Positions 25,601 through 33,691 are shown, counted from the first letter of the stretch. The stretch: DNA of 43,765 bases from Lachnospiraceae bacterium (GCA_021771695.1 JAETON010000020.1:1-43765); one strand, 5' to 3'. The notes: generated by a model not told the origin, from the letters alone. Made by a program: numbers and translations.

Positions 25601-28600
25601 ACGAGTGATTGGGTAGATGTTACCTTAACGAGAACGATTTCAGGAACAACTACTACACTAAATAATACAACGGTAAATATTGCTCCAGTATTCGAATTTT
25701 ATACCGATAATTTAGTATCCAAAACAGCTTCTATGAACTTCGATATCAGAGATATTGCTATTGTTAATACCAGTAAACAAACTGTTTTACAAAGTACAAA
25801 CAATACTTATCTTTATGGAGCAGGAGCAGGAACAGTAACCGCAAATTACACCAACAATAGTATTACTTTACCTACTGCCACAAGATCAGGATATACCTTA
25901 GAAGGATGGTATGATGCAGCAACAGGAGGAAACAAAATAGGAAATGCAGGAGCAACCTATATCCCAACCGTAGCCAAAACGCTTTATGCTCATTGGACAG
26001 CAAATGAGTATAGTGTACGTGCAGAACCAGAAGGAAAAACGTATACAGGAGCGTATATGAGTACAATTCCAATTACTGCACCAAGTCAAAGTTATCAAGT
26101 TTCCTTTAATTCAAATGGAGGAAGCATAGTCGTTAGTAAAACAGCTAATCGTGCATTCAAAAATTGGACATTATCTGGAGCAGGAACCGTAGGATCAACC
26201 TCAACTAATCCAGTCATGTACACCTTTGGCGTTGGAAATGGAACTTTGACAGCAAACTATGAAACAGCAGGAGAAGCCATTACCTTACCAACACCAACCA
26301 AAACAGGATATACCTTTAATGGATGGTATAAAGACTCTGGCTTAACCACGTTAGCTGGAGCAGGTGGAGCAAGTTATTCACCAACTTCTACTCATACCTT
26401 ATACGCAAGATGGACGATTAATCGTTATACGGTAAGAACTGAGCCAGATGGAAGTTTCTACTCGGGGGATTATGGAACAACTACTCCTATTCCAGCAGCT
26501 ACCAGCGAATATACCATTTCCTTCAATTCCAATGGAGGAAGTACGGTAGCCAGCATGAAAGCTAACAGGCAATTTAGATTTTGGACATTATCTGGAGCAG
26601 GAAGTATGGGATCACCATCAACTAACCCTGTGATGTACACCTTTGGTGCAGGAAATGGAACATTGACTGCTACCTATGAAGCACAAGCAGATGCGATTGT
26701 TCTACCAATTCCAACTAAATCAGGATATTCATTTGATGGATGGTATACTGACTCTAGCTTAAGTACAATCGCAGGGCAAGGAGGAAGCAACTATTTTGCT
26801 ACAGCCGACAGAACCTTATATGCGAAATGGACAACAGGACAATATACCTTAACCGTAAATCCAGGAGGAATTACGTATAAACAAGACTACAACACCACAA
26901 AATCAGTATCAGCACCAGCAAGTTCGTATACCGTTTCCTTTAACTCCAATGGAGGATCCTCTGTATCGAGTATGACATCGACCCGTAACTTTAGTAGTTG
27001 GTCGTTAAGTGGATCAGGAAAAATCAGCAGTACGACGACTAACCCTACTACCTATATGTATGGAGCAGGTAATGGAACATTAACAGCAAACTATAGTAAT
27101 GCCGGAAATCAGATTACCTTACCAACACCAACAAAAACAGGATATACCTTTAATGGTTGGTATAAAGAAACAACATTAACCACATTAGCTGGAATAGGAG
27201 GAGCAAAATACACTCCATCGGCAAGTCAAACCTTGTATGCTAAGTGGACCATTAATGAATATACCTTAACCGTAAGTCCAGGAGGAACAACGTACAAACA
27301 AAACTACAATACGACAAAATCAGTAACAGCACCAGCAAGTACCTACACCATATCCTTTAATTCCAATGGAGGAAGTGCAGCATCCAATATGACATCAACA
27401 CGTACTTTCAGTAGTTGGACATTAAGTGGATCAGGAAAAGTAAGTAGTACAACGACAAATCCAACAACCTATACCTATGGAGCAGGAAATGGAACATTAA
27501 CTGCTAATTATAGTGCAGCAGGAAGTCAAATCATATTACCATCACCAACCAAAGCAGGATACACCTTTAACGGATGGTACACAGATACAGCATTAACCAC
27601 ATTAGCCGGAGCAGGAGGAGCAAAATATGCACCAACTTCCAGCCATACCTTATACGCAAAATGGACCATCAATGGGTATACCTTAACGGTAAATCCTGGA
27701 GGAGCAACGTATTCACAAAACTACAATACAACCAAATCAGTAACAGCACCAGCAAGTTCTTATACGATAGCCTTTAATGCCAATGGAGGAAATGCTGTTT
27801 CTAGCATGACATCAGCACGTACCTTCAGTAGTTGGACATTAAGTGGAGCAGGAACAATTAGTAGTACTACGGCTAATCCAACAACCTATACGTATGCAGC
27901 AGGAAATGCAACACTAACGGCTAATTATAGTGGATCAGGAAATGCCATTACTTTACCAACACCAACTAAAGCAGGATATGCGTTTAATGGTTGGTACAAA
28001 GAATCATCATTTACCACATTAGCTGGAGTAGGAGGGGCAAGTTATACACCAACTTCAAGTCATACTTTATATGCTAAATGGACAATCAGCTCTTATACCT
28101 TAACCGTAAATCCAGGAGGAAGTAAATACACACAAAACTACAATACAACTAAATCAATAACAGCACCAGCAAGTTCTTATACCGTTTCCTTTGAAGCAAA
28201 TGGGGGAACTGCTACATCAAGTATCAACTCTAGCAGAAACTTTAGCAGTTGGACAAAGAGCGGATCAGGAAGTATTAGTAGTACAACCACCAATCCAACT
28301 ACTTACACCTTTGGAGCAGGAGATGGAAGTTTAACGGCAAATTATAACTCATCAGGAAATGCCATCACCTTACCAACTCCAACGAAAACAGGATATACTC
28401 TTGCGGGTTGGTATAAAGAAGCTAGCCTAACCACATTAGCAGGAAAAGGAGGAGCAAGTTATACGCCAACTTCTTCACAAACGTTATATGCAAAATGGAC
28501 GATTAATCAATATACACTAACGGTAAATCCAGGAGGAGCAAAATATAAGCAAGATTATGGATCAAGTATAACCATTAGTGCCCCAGAAAGTCATTATACG

Positions 28601-31600
28601 ATTAACTTCGACTCAAATGGAGGGACAGAAACGGAAAGTATACAATCGTTAAAGACTTTTGATGGATGGATGTTAACTGCTGGAATATCAGGCGGTACCA
28701 CCAATTTGAGAAATGACCCAATTACATTTACCTTTGGAGCGGGAGATGCTACTTTAGAAGCTTGTTACCTTTATGATGGAAGCCCTGTTACTTTACCACT
28801 ACCAAAAAAAGAAGGGTATACATTAGAAGGTTGGTATACAGAAAAAACGGGAGGCACTTTAGTAGGAAAATCAGGAAATATGTATGTTCCTAGATCAGAC
28901 ATAACTTTATATGCTCATTGGGTAGATGCTGCCCCAGTAATTAATCAAGTACAAAGACAAGACAGTAATGTTGTACAAGATGGTTTAATGGTTCAATTAG
29001 AAGGAAATAAGCCAAATGCGCAAAAAGAATTAATCACTAATGTATGGGAAGACTATAGTGACAACAATCGTGACGGAACAATTGAAGGGTCAACAGGAAT
29101 GTTTACTACAGAGGCTCTTCCATTGAATGGTACAACTCAGTTTGTCAATTTAGGAATTTTAAATTCACCACAACAAACGATAGAAATAACTTTCCATGCT
29201 ACTGCAGCTACTATCTCTAATACTAGTGTTCATAACATAATAGGAAACTGGGAAACTGGAGGAGGAGGTATATATTTATCTGCTGGTACCATTAGAGGAC
29301 AATACTATATTAATAATGCTTATGTAACGATAGACTCAGGTATCAAGCCAACAGCAAATACGAAATATACTGTTTCTCTAAGTTACGACGGATTCACCTT
29401 AAAATTATTTGTCAATGGAACACTTGCGGTTTCAAAAGCAGTAACAGGAACTATACTTCCACCACAATCCAATACGATTATGGCAATAGGTGGTAATGCG
29501 GTTGGTGATAAAATAAATGGTGGTTGGTTTGCAGGAAATGTTTATCAAGCTAGAATTTATAACCGTGGACTAACCGATGATGAAATTCTTGCCAACTATG
29601 GAGTAAAAAAAGTGCAAGGACTATTAACGGGAAAAGCAATTGATACAGGTACTGGAATTAATGCTTATCAATTTAGTACAGATGCTCAATTAACTGCTTC
29701 ATCGAGTGGTTGGACAACAATTACCAGCACGAAATCAGAAATAACACAAACGCAAATTATTGATAGCATAGACGATCCATATTACTTCTACGTAAAAGAT
29801 GCAAGTGGAAATGTAACCAGATCAGAAGCAATTACCCCAACAAAATCAGTTGTGACTACAGAAAACATGATTGCTACAGATGGATTACAACTTAGTGTAA
29901 ATGCAGTAAGAAATACCACGGAAGGACATAATAGTGAAAGTACAACATGGAAAAATTTAAGTGGAAATAGAAATGATGCTACGCTAGCTAATGGAGCAAT
30001 TTGGCGAAAAAATAGTGTATCCCTTGGGGGAGAAGGAGCATTTGTTGACTTCGGTATTTTCACCAATCAGTATCAAACCATGGAAGTTACCTTTTCGTAT
30101 AATTCTTTGTATGAAGCAAGTAATCATATTATGAGTAGTGTAGAATCAGGAGGAGGAGCCATTACGATTAACAATCAGGGATATATTGCTGGAATGTATC
30201 ATATTGATGGAGAGTATCGAAAACTTACGTCAACTGTTGCGGCAAAACCTGGAGTTCAATATACAGTTGCATTAACTTATGATGGATCTATTATTAATCT
30301 ATATGTTAATGGTAAATTATCAGCATCTAAAAGTATAGTGGGAACAATTACGGAATCAGCTCATGATACAACCATGATTTTAGGTGGAAATCCAACTTCT
30401 GATACAGGTCCTAATATGGAATATTTCAATGGAGATGTATATACAGCAAGGGTTTATGATCGAGCAATTACAGCAGACGAAGTGGCTGACAATTATATTG
30501 CAGACCAAATCAATATTAATGGTTCAGTAAAACAATCAGCTATATCCTATACCATTACTTTTGAACGACCAGTAACAGGAATTACCTTAGATGACTTTGA
30601 AGTAAAAAATGCAACCAAACAAAAACTTAATGTAATCAGTAATTCAAGCTATGAACTAGTAGTAGATGCACCATTAACACAGGGAAATCAAGTAAGAATA
30701 ACTGTTCCTGAAGGAATATGCCAAGACACAGGAAAACGTCTAAATGCTAAAGTAACTCAGAATTCAACTGTCAACCTTTCTAGTTCATTAACCTATACTG
30801 TTACTTATAATGCTAATGGAGGAACAGGAGCACCAAAAGCGCAAACCAAAATTGATGGTATCCCCTTAAAACTATCAACAACAGTACCTACGAGAACAGG
30901 CTATACCTTTAAAGGATGGAGTACAACATCTACTGGCTCAGCTACTTATTTAGCAGGAGGGACGTATTCAGCCGATAAATCAGTTACTCTATATGCCGTA
31001 TGGCAGGATAGTAAATCCATCTCAAATGTAACTTTAGTCAGTGGACCAACTAAAACAAAATATATGGAAGACGAAGCATTAAACAAAAAAGGAATCAAAT
31101 TAAAAGTAACGTATACATCAGGAACAAGTGAAACAATTAATGGAGAATCGTATGTAACTTCTTATACAACAGATACTAATATTGCTAGTGGAACAAGACA
31201 TACTCTTACCATTAAATATGGAGGAAAAACATTTACAACAAAGACCTATAAAGCAGGATGGTATGGAGTAGAATTTGGTACGTATTACTATTACACAGGT
31301 AATGGAGTAAAAGCAGTAGGAGATCAATACTTACCAATCCTAAATCGTAGCCAATATAAGACCTATTTCCACTTCCAAAGTGATGGAAAAATGTTTACCG
31401 GTTGGAGACAAGATACGGCAGGATATAGATATTACGTCAAATTAGCTCCAGAGACTTCTAACTCAGCTGACGCAATTGATCCAACAGATTGGTACGAAAA
31501 TTATAAGAATAAAGGTTGGGAAAGAGGATCGTTAATAACCGATAAATGGGCAAATATTTATGATGCAGGAAGAGGAAGATGTTACTGGTACCGCTTAGGT

Positions 31601-31777
31601 GCAAATGGATGGATGCAAACCGGATGGATTCAGTTAGGAGGAAATTGGTATTGGTTAAGACAAGCAGCCAACCAATTTGGAAACGGGCCATATGGAAGTA
31701 TGATAACCGATACATCTGCCTATATTGATGGAAAAACCTATTACTTCAATAGTAGTGGTGTTTGTACAAATCCATAA
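19694..31777 (+). CDS. Giant multi-repeat cell-surface protein with prepilin-like N-terminus
   Basis: Uninterrupted 4027-residue protein, probably an adhesin or surface stalk. The N-terminus has basic residues and one hydrophobic helix (about 23-45, starting KGSITLFVLIG) that resembles a prepilin or TadE-type leader. Residues about 95-830 are Ig-like modules ending in D-K-A-G-N and I-D-K-T-A-P-T motifs, including a GBS Bsp-like domain (about 730-826). A CBM-like stretch (about 830-980) and one Flg_new-like repeat follow. Residues 1033-3079 are 13 long InlB/Flg_new-type repeats plus one short unit, each with NGG, GYTF.GWY and LYAKW. Two LamG-like domains lie at about 3140-3306 and 3423-3606. 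Then come another Flg_new repeat (about 3700-3771), a Big_3-like domain (about 3773-3855) and aromatic cell-wall-binding repeats (GWIQLGGNWYWL). No LPxTG motif is visible. The domain names come from pattern recognition; the ligand is unknown. Confidence 0.92.
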   Translation: MWTHSKREKTEKQNKHTRRNDKGSITLFVLIGMLFFTVVSVNVYTSNSNKIQSQQKELSKTQQEYQVTDEEIDEKYDDVVNEETSEMQIVLSKVSDGSRYVEGTWSNESLSLKVIYPNGLADQDRFVYINDVREAYQEGKIIDQSSQIRANALGRKATMTAKIDKTVPVITIAQNGGIYGIHAGETVKLVTSAKIEDLGPDKGVSGAKEGLEYVWTTTAETPTEGWVGITNQKEIIKEVTDPGVYYLWVKGSDEAGNQTQVVSKPFIIKQEASLITITPSTTEFTNQDITAKIIYEDGLQNKKAGVAKTLQAAKDNKQDKTNYTETVTITENGFVYAEATDTAKKLITKDLEINNIDKIPPTVTINPNGGANYVYPTVGKAKIQATLQAQDQGVSGLNTLQYAWSVSNSTEPTTWTNFTNGQTVTKTDCEVGNYYLWTKVTDKAGNRATTTKVSNAFTVIHSEITLIAQPTTWTNGDVTVRVTYGNKLTENQKAGFETNLVAKATTVTVTQNGTVYAEATDMVGNKVTANLKITNIDKVAPVLSDITNSTNGNWTNDKVTLSWKITEGESGIQKVEYSGDGKTWTGTLPESEWYGLTRNNERNDTLYIRVTDKAGNVSNVKSTNLKIDKTAPTKPTITNSSNGNWSKEDVVVTLSATDDLSGIKQFEWYNGSSWTTTSLTTTGNKGTITFNVDRNTSIRFRVTDQAGNVSDEATTTIKIDKTAPTIGSTEIKNLTTTGYDVYVYGVTDSGSGINRVQFPTWTDAGGQDDIQANWSTNSVATGTRQADGTTWVYHVNVTDHKNEYGKYITHVYVYDNVGNQKTASINDIQVPGVTVTYDYQGAKNYAEVMDSGKTISGFTGIINYCPSLYPLSTNGLQTGDNITLSFDIEYTNLTADTTKDYYLYPQGAGNVTSWAPGIGFSHVKLTGSGTHHYESTITLSEAQLQNATFNLTLRTDYYTGGSIKITNFKVKRTTKKTETKGYGSPLGTLPSVAEEGYTFNGWYTAPTGGTKITTTTTTPAANVTYYARWTINQYTLTVNPGGSTYKQNYQTTKSISAPASSYTVSFNSNGGSSVASQSSTRAFLNWTLSGSGKLTSATANPVTYLYGAGNGSITANYNANGNQITLPTPTKTGYTFSGWYKESGLTTLAGAGGAKYTPTSSHTLYAKWTINQYTLTVNPGGSTYKQNYQTTKSISAPASSYTVSFNTNGGVAVSDMSSSRNFTSWSLSGSGTVSSTTANPTTYTYGAGNGTLTANYDNTGNQITLPTPTRVGYTFSGWYKEAALTNLAGAAGAKYAPTSSQTLYAKWTINGYTLTVNPGGATYTQNYASTKSITAPASSYTITFSSNGGSAVNTMTPSRNFTSWSLSGSGTVSSTTTNPTTYTYGAGNGTLTANYNSTANAITLPSPTRTGYTFSGWYKEAALTTLAGAGGASYSATSNQTLYAKWTINEYTLTVNPGGSTYKQNYASTKSVTAPTTSYTITFNSNGGSAVNAMTPTRNFTGWSLSGSGTVSSTTANPTTYTYGAGNGTLTANYNNTANAITLPSPTKTGYTFSGWYKEAGLTTLAGAGGASYLATTNQTLYAKWTINGYTLTVNPGGSKYTQNYNTTKSITAPASSYTVSFNSNGGSAATNMTSSRNFSSWTLSGSGKVSSTGTNPTTYTYGAGNDTLTANYSGTGNAITLPSTTKAGYTFGGWYKESALTNLAGNAGASYTPTSTQTLYAKWTANSYTVSFNSNGGSTIASKSVTYDSTYGTLTSPTKTGYTFSGWYKESALTNKVTSDTKVTTAGNHTLYAKWTVNQYNLTVNPNGGSWNGETANSTVTQNYLSTKNLGTATAPAGYKVTFNGNGGTASSASLTSTRSFSSWTKSGLGSYVAKVGNPTTSGMTMTRKSDGEGEYLNYQYSASAPTANTWYYSRFPTYTYTSGDTYEIRFKVRVNTVSGGASIIFRHSALANDYGTAGLQTKGFTSTTSDWVDVTLTRTISGTTTTLNNTTVNIAPVFEFYTDNLVSKTASMNFDIRDIAIVNTSKQTVLQSTNNTYLYGAGAGTVTANYTNNSITLPTATRSGYTLEGWYDAATGGNKIGNAGATYIPTVAKTLYAHWTANEYSVRAEPEGKTYTGAYMSTIPITAPSQSYQVSFNSNGGSIVVSKTANRAFKNWTLSGAGTVGSTSTNPVMYTFGVGNGTLTANYETAGEAITLPTPTKTGYTFNGWYKDSGLTTLAGAGGASYSPTSTHTLYARWTINRYTVRTEPDGSFYSGDYGTTTPIPAATSEYTISFNSNGGSTVASMKANRQFRFWTLSGAGSMGSPSTNPVMYTFGAGNGTLTATYEAQADAIVLPIPTKSGYSFDGWYTDSSLSTIAGQGGSNYFATADRTLYAKWTTGQYTLTVNPGGITYKQDYNTTKSVSAPASSYTVSFNSNGGSSVSSMTSTRNFSSWSLSGSGKISSTTTNPTTYMYGAGNGTLTANYSNAGNQITLPTPTKTGYTFNGWYKETTLTTLAGIGGAKYTPSASQTLYAKWTINEYTLTVSPGGTTYKQNYNTTKSVTAPASTYTISFNSNGGSAASNMTSTRTFSSWTLSGSGKVSSTTTNPTTYTYGAGNGTLTANYSAAGSQIILPSPTKAGYTFNGWYTDTALTTLAGAGGAKYAPTSSHTLYAKWTINGYTLTVNPGGATYSQNYNTTKSVTAPASSYTIAFNANGGNAVSSMTSARTFSSWTLSGAGTISSTTANPTTYTYAAGNATLTANYSGSGNAITLPTPTKAGYAFNGWYKESSFTTLAGVGGASYTPTSSHTLYAKWTISSYTLTVNPGGSKYTQNYNTTKSITAPASSYTVSFEANGGTATSSINSSRNFSSWTKSGSGSISSTTTNPTTYTFGAGDGSLTANYNSSGNAITLPTPTKTGYTLAGWYKEASLTTLAGKGGASYTPTSSQTLYAKWTINQYTLTVNPGGAKYKQDYGSSITISAPESHYTINFDSNGGTETESIQSLKTFDGWMLTAGISGGTTNLRNDPITFTFGAGDATLEACYLYDGSPVTLPLPKKEGYTLEGWYTEKTGGTLVGKSGNMYVPRSDITLYAHWVDAAPVINQVQRQDSNVVQDGLMVQLEGNKPNAQKELITNVWEDYSDNNRDGTIEGSTGMFTTEALPLNGTTQFVNLGILNSPQQTIEITFHATAATISNTSVHNIIGNWETGGGGIYLSAGTIRGQYYINNAYVTIDSGIKPTANTKYTVSLSYDGFTLKLFVNGTLAVSKAVTGTILPPQSNTIMAIGGNAVGDKINGGWFAGNVYQARIYNRGLTDDEILANYGVKKVQGLLTGKAIDTGTGINAYQFSTDAQLTASSSGWTTITSTKSEITQTQIIDSIDDPYYFYVKDASGNVTRSEAITPTKSVVTTENMIATDGLQLSVNAVRNTTEGHNSESTTWKNLSGNRNDATLANGAIWRKNSVSLGGEGAFVDFGIFTNQYQTMEVTFSYNSLYEASNHIMSSVESGGGAITINNQGYIAGMYHIDGEYRKLTSTVAAKPGVQYTVALTYDGSIINLYVNGKLSASKSIVGTITESAHDTTMILGGNPTSDTGPNMEYFNGDVYTARVYDRAITADEVADNYIADQININGSVKQSAISYTITFERPVTGITLDDFEVKNATKQKLNVISNSSYELVVDAPLTQGNQVRITVPEGICQDTGKRLNAKVTQNSTVNLSSSLTYTVTYNANGGTGAPKAQTKIDGIPLKLSTTVPTRTGYTFKGWSTTSTGSATYLAGGTYSADKSVTLYAVWQDSKSISNVTLVSGPTKTKYMEDEALNKKGIKLKVTYTSGTSETINGESYVTSYTTDTNIASGTRHTLTIKYGGKTFTTKTYKAGWYGVEFGTYYYYTGNGVKAVGDQYLPILNRSQYKTYFHFQSDGKMFTGWRQDTAGYRYYVKLAPETSNSADAIDPTDWYENYKNKGWERGSLITDKWANIYDAGRGRCYWYRLGANGWMQTGWIQLGGNWYWLRQAANQFGNGPYGSMITDTSAYIDGKTYYFNSSGVCTNP
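22790..28930 (+). repeat. Tandem 417-bp coding repeats of the giant protein
   Basis: Unit starts are 22790, 23207, 23624, 24041, 24458, 26006, 26423, 26840, 27257, 27674 and 28091, each exactly 417 bp (139 codons). The exceptions are a 216-bp short unit at 24875, a 915-bp unit at 25091 that carries an insert, and a final 423-bp unit at 28508. A unit begins with YTLTVNPGG and ends with LYAKWTIN. Neighbouring units share long identical stretches of DNA, so they are open to recombination and to assembly collapse. Confidence 0.93.
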
Positions 31778-31993
31778 GGAGAAAAAAATTCATAATCCAT
31801 ACGGAAATTTCAATAATCTGATTCATTGATAGTCAATACACATAGAATAAATACTATAAAGTAGGCAATTCGGAGGAAAGATAAAATCTATTTCTTTCCT
31901 CCAATTTCCTCTAAATCTTATTATTTGTTCTTTCAAACATTACTCAAATAAAATAAGACGTTACTATTCACCGTTTGCTAAAAATCGGTGACC
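31778..31993. other. Intergenic stretch after the giant gene
   Basis: No gene is seen. Near 31885-31915 there is a weak inverted repeat (GGAGGAAAGA with TCTTTCCTCC) that could act as a terminator. TCACCG/CGGTGA at 31968-31991 forms a small hairpin abutting the terminal-inverted-repeat element. Confidence 0.45.
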
Positions 31994-32179
31994 GTGTAAA
32001 AAGGGAAGTTTGACCAATGGTATTAACATTAATTTAACCTTCCATAGCGGGGTCTTTTTAAAACCCTTCGGTCCCTTACAAAGAAGCCAGTTATCGGGTT
32101 TTAAGCCTAATGCGGGTCTTAGGGAACTGTCAGGTATAAATTAATGTTAATACCATTGGTCAAACTTCCCTTTTTACAC
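31994..32179. mobile_element. 186-bp element with perfect 42-bp terminal inverted repeats
   Basis: The left arm 31994-32035 (starting GTGTAAAAAGGGAAG) and the right arm 32138-32179 are exact reverse complements over 42 nt. The 102-nt interior encodes nothing. It contains TTAAAACCC (32058-32066) pairing with GGGTTTTAA (32096-32104), and TCCCT (32072-32076) pairing with AGGGA (32121-32125), an interleaved, pseudoknot-like order. ACCT/AGGT next to the arms lengthens the stem. A MITE-like non-autonomous element, an invertible segment, or a large folded RNA are possible. No clear target duplication was seen. Confidence 0.6.
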
Positions 32180-32237
32180 TACTCTACAATTTATCAGGCT
32201 CAGAATGGTAAAAACAAGATTCAATCAAAATAGGAGA

Positions 32238-32605
32238 AAATCAAAACGGAGCAATCAAAACGGAGCAATCAAAACGGAGCAATCAAAACGGAGCAATCAA
32301 AACGGAGCAATCAAAACGGAAAGCAATCAAAACGGAAAGCAATCAAAACGGAAAGCAATCAAAACGGAAAGCAATCAAAACGGAAAGCAATCAAAATGAA
32401 AAGCAATTAAAATGAAAAGCAATCAAAACGGAAAGCAATCAAAATGAAAAGCAATTAAAATGAAAAGCAATCAAAACGGAAAGCAATTAAAATGAAAAGC
32501 AATCAAAACGGAAAGCAATCAAAATGAAAAGCAATTAAAATGAAAAGCAATCAAAACGGAAAGCAGTCAAAACAGAAAGCCATTAAAACACAAAGCAATT
32601 CAAAT
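32238..32605. repeat. A-rich minisatellite with 14-bp and 16-bp units
   Basis: About five 14-bp units (CGGAGCAATCAAAA) pass into roughly twenty 16-bp units of type AAAGCAATCAAAACGG. Variants AAAGCAATCAAAATGA and AAAGCAATTAAAATGA recur in a fixed order, giving 48-bp higher-order periods from about 32384 on. The 3' end decays into imperfect units. Neither unit length is a multiple of three, so the frame rotates and the 64-codon frame across it is not a gene. No unique spacers are present, so it is not CRISPR. Confidence 0.85.
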
Positions 32606-32747
32606 AGGGGTAATCAAAACAAGAACAAAGAAAATAAAAGAAAAAATGTCCTAGTTAGAAATGATGGTTTATAGGTAATCCAATAAAAACCTAAATACTA
32701 AGGCAAGGGGGATATGTTGGCTTTTGAAGCTAACATAGGATAGAAAA
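32606..32747 (+). promoter_or_regulatory. Leader region of the small anchored protein
   Basis: The minisatellite fades into A-rich DNA. Just before the gene is a hairpin ATGTTGGCTT/GAAGCTAACAT at 32714-32736. No consensus promoter is clear. Confidence 0.35.
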
Positions 32748-33275
32748 ATGAAGAACAAAAAGAAAATAATCATAGCGATAATTATGACAATCATAATTAT
32801 TACCACAATCGGTGGAATAAGCTTTTGGTTATTCATTGCTCAGCCAAATCAGCAAGCCGAAAAAGAAAAACAGCAAAACGAAAATTTCGAAGAGCCACCA
32901 CCAATTATTCCCAACGACTATCTAGAACAAGACGAAAAATTTCTAGAAAATAAGAACACAGAAAAATTGAAAGAGCACAAAACTTACGAATCATATGAAT
33001 TTTTTTCTGGTAAAGTAACCAAAGGAAAAGAAGAAAATCGTTTTCTTATTGAAGTAAAAAATACGATTCAAGATGTCATACCCGAAAAATTGCTACAATT
33101 CATTCTTATCGATCAAGCAGGAAACACAGTTGACGAATTAGAAATTGTTATTCCTAGTATGCAGCCAGAAGAAATGTTATCGTTATCTCTTTCTTCAACA
33201 AAAGAGTTAAAACAAGTGACTGACTATCAAATAAAAACGATAGAAGGCACTGTTGAAAATTATGTTAGTGAGTAA
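32748..33275 (+). CDS. Small membrane-anchored extracellular protein
   Basis: Hypothetical protein of 175 residues. The N-terminus is lysine-rich (KNKKK) followed by a strongly hydrophobic helix (about 7-31, Ile-rich). An acidic, Gln/Glu/Pro-rich linker (about 35-75) leads to a soluble domain of about 100 residues with alternating hydrophobic residues (FFSGKVTKGKEENRFLIEVKNTI, broken here only by charged turns). Such a layout is typical of small signal-anchored lipoprotein-like or FxLYD-like extracellular domains that modulate cell-wall or sensor proteins. There is no lipobox cysteine. The family is not recognised with confidence. Its start has only a weak AGGA-type ribosome binding site. It lies between the minisatellite and a copy of repeat B. 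Confidence 0.6.
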   Translation: MKNKKKIIIAIIMTIIIITTIGGISFWLFIAQPNQQAEKEKQQNENFEEPPPIIPNDYLEQDEKFLENKNTEKLKEHKTYESYEFFSGKVTKGKEENRFLIEVKNTIQDVIPEKLLQFILIDQAGNTVDELEIVIPSMQPEEMLSLSLSSTKELKQVTDYQIKTIEGTVENYVSE

Positions 33276-33290
33276 TTCCCTTATTGGGGA

Positions 33291-33342
33291 CGGGGTAAAA
33301 TTTGGTAAAATTACCCTATTTAGGGACAGGCTCAATAGCGAG
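33291..33342. repeat. REP-like family B copy 3 (diverged)
   Basis: It shares TTATTGGGGACGGGGTAAAA with the copies at 3667 and 5271, then diverges (TTTGGTAAAATTACCC) and ends GGGACAGGCTCA. It begins 15 nt past a stop codon. Confidence 0.75.
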
Positions 33343-33371
33343 AAAATGGTCTAGTTAGAGATAGAAAATAG

Positions 33372-33410
33372 AAAAAAATTACCTTGCTAGTGAGCAGGGT
33401 AATTTTTTTT
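33372..33410 (+). terminator. Terminator after the small anchored protein
   Basis: Arms AAAAAATTACC-TTGCT and AGCA-GGGTAATTTTTT around AGTG, followed by a T-run. Confidence 0.75.
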
Positions 33411-33691
33411 GTTACGGTTCATTTCTAATGCTTATAAGTAGCGTAAATCTAATCCCTTGAGGCGGTTAGATAAAATAGAAAGCTAAACGGTAACTTTTTT
33501 CTGTTATAAAGTAACTGTTATAGAGCATGGCTGTTTTACACAAAAGTATCATTCATGAAGAACGTAAAATTTGTCTTAATGATCAATGGGTGATGGTAAC
33601 GAAATAGTAGGGTATAGTAAGAAAAACGAAAATAAACTTAGCTTATCTGTGCTTATTTGCCTAATCTTGTACTGATCAGACCTTAAGAAAC
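33411..33691. other. Intergenic stretch before gdpP
   Basis: No convincing gene. A 26-codon frame from ATG at 33528 (reading VLHKSIIHEERKICLND) ends at a TAG near 33606; without a ribosome binding site it may be debris of an older gene. Confidence 0.4.

Noticed and set aside
27574-27777. Open frames in other phases inside the giant gene, including minus-strand ones
   Set aside because: They repeat with the 417-bp units and have no start signals; they are shadows of the coding repeats.
32205-32399. 64-codon open frame across the minisatellite
   Set aside because: It is an effect of 14- and 16-bp repeats lacking stops; the frame rotates through the units and there is no ribosome binding site.
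32238-32605. Possible CRISPR array
   Set aside because: Units are 14-16 bp in direct contact, with no unique spacers and no cas genes nearby.
33528-33607. 26-codon frame in the gap before gdpP
   Set aside because: Too short, no ribosome binding site and no recognised similarity; mentioned only as possible debris.
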